Positions 63,060 through 64,000 of a stretch of DNA of 64,000 nt are shown here, piece by piece (position 1 is the first letter of the stretch; every line of letters begins with the position of its first letter). The stretch covers positions 124,001 to 188,000 of the forward strand of contig CAVRQR010000009.1 of assembly GCA_963723495.1 (NCBI GenBank), written 5' to 3'. The notes beneath the pieces were generated by a model that searched no databases, was not told the origin of the DNA, and saw nothing but the letters and a program-made list of their open reading frames with translations. The position numbers and the translations under genes are program-made. The DNA is from Gp6-AA40 sp963723495. GTDB taxonomy: Bacteria; Acidobacteriota; Vicinamibacteria; Vicinamibacterales; UBA2999.

Positions 63060-64000
63060 GTGCTCGTTTTCTCCGCAGCGGGCGACGAAACGATCGTTGC
63101 AAGTGTGGCCAGGGGACTTGAGGAGTATCAGTGCCGATGCTGGACGCTAACGCGGCGTCAAAGACATCGACACTCGGCTGCGAGCGACCTGGCGGGGTTT
63201 CGCGGTCTGGTCGTGTCGTGTCGCGCGCAAGTCATGCCTCGGACGTGATAGCCGAACTGGTTCGAAGCGCCTTCGCAGGTGCGGCACCAGTCATCCCGTT
63301 CGTCGTCGATCCGCCGCCAAGCGGAAGCACGCTCGGCCACTACATACGTTCGCTCCACTGGATCGATGGCGCTGCAGGCCCTGATGCGTTGCGGTCGGAG
63401 CGGTGCGCACGGCGCTCAGCTCGACTCGAGCCGGTGCCGGTGCGGCAGCCGTCACGATGACACCAGTCGCAGACGGAATGTTTTTGCGCTTGCAGGTCGC
63501 CGCTGTAGACGCGGCTCATTACCGGCCGGCACGACGGCGTACGTGCGACGGCAAGAGCACTGGCGATCGTGCAGGTTGCAGCGGCGGTCCTTTCTCGGAA
63601 TCATCGCCCTCGGAGTCGCGTTCGTGCCGGAGGCATTCCCAGGTGAAGCGCCCGCTTGGGCTCTCTCTGTACCTGGCGGTCGCGTCGCTTCCGGCATGGT
63701 GCGCCTTCCTGGTGTGGATACGGGCCGCACAGCAACGCTCACGCACTGCGGCTGCCGGGACTTGGATCGCGAGCCTGGTTGCTGTGTCAGGTCGGGGTGC
63801 CTGCAATGAGCCTCATGCTCGGTGGCCGCGCCATCGGCCGTCTGTGGGCAGCGACGCATGGATCCGAAGAGAGGGCCGCGGGTGGAACGACAAGGTGACA
63901 CGCTTTCAGGTGGCGTGGGCCGCGGCAGGCTTCATCTGGACGGCGAGCGCGATTGCGGGCGCGGTGTTGGGCGCGCAAGGGGCGACCGTGATCGCAATGG
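63060..64000 (+). CDS. TIR-like-DUF4328-like membrane protein, copy 3 (partial, frameshifted)
   Basis: Open from about GTG 63060 to the window end. TIR-like words: VLVFSAAGDETIVASVARGL, then SDVIAELVRSAFAGAAPVIP (Glu kept), PPPSGSTLGHYIRSLHWIDG (the IPF...HWLD ending of bacterial TIR domains). Membrane helices follow: SLYLAVASLPAWCAFLVWIR, GTWIASLVAV, GRAIGRLWAA and FQVAWAAAGFIWTASAIAGA, with the same order as the DUF4328 part of copies 1 and 2. Several frame changes break it. The start is uncertain because no clear ribosome site is seen; the end lies outside. Confidence 0.55.

Noticed and set aside
1..64000. CRISPR arrays
   Set aside because: No set of regularly spaced direct repeats was seen; the repeats found are palindromes or inverted repeats in single copies.

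Overview
The window is 64 kb of GC-rich bacterial chromosome. It most resembles an Acidobacteriota genome of the Vicinamibacteria type. The main evidence is a PadR regulator followed by a MacB/FtsX permease of the acidobacterial ADOP kind (53.6-56.8 kb). Supporting evidence is the mix of BlaI/M56, DinB, TolB-like, PQQ-sugar-dehydrogenase and metallo-beta-lactamase-fold genes and the frequent GTG/TTG starts. No rRNA, tRNA or CRISPR array was recognised. Taxonomy is an inference from gene content.

Layout. 0-7 kb: surface-polysaccharide genes (three glycosyltransferases, a methyltransferase, an RmlD-like reductase, GDP-mannose 4,6-dehydratase) with an L-2-hydroxyglutarate oxidase embedded on the other strand. 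7-19 kb: a DUF6282 hydrolase, thiS-thiG, egtB-egtD (ergothioneine), a transglutaminase coupled to an ABC exporter, a kinase-fold protein, glucokinase and a MerR-TPR protein. 19-26 kb: infA with a DEAD-box helicase, an acyl-ligase/carrier/acyltransferase fusion and a DisA-like diadenylate cyclase. 26-38 kb: a TAXI-type TRAP transporter and housekeeping metabolism (PLP dehydratase, CCA transferase, M20 deacylase, proline dehydrogenase, PlsB-like acyltransferase, NAD-isocitrate dehydrogenase). 38-50 kb: secreted enzymes (TolB-gamma-glutamyltransferase fusion, PQQ dehydrogenase, serine hydrolase, MBL-fold protein) with BlaI/M56 and PadR regulators and an IS110 remnant. 50-58 kb: an ECF sigma/anti-sigma/HEAT operon, the decayed PadR-ADOP pair, an AraC regulator and a VOC protein. 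58.7-64 kb: a coupled CDP-alcohol transferase-GtrA-PAP2 operon, then three tandem genes each pairing a TIR domain with a DUF4328-like membrane domain. The third runs off the window.

Two features cut across the window. First, many genes are broken by single-base frameshifts whose coding continues in another frame. Density rises sharply after 46 kb, so residual indel errors and true decay both need considering. Gene spans below are frame-corrected where I could follow the protein. Second, several divergent gene pairs share one -10-like element readable on both strands, and several starts lie 6-7 bases from such an element, which suggests leaderless transcripts.

The best candidate for something undescribed is the tandem TIR-DUF4328 array at the right end.
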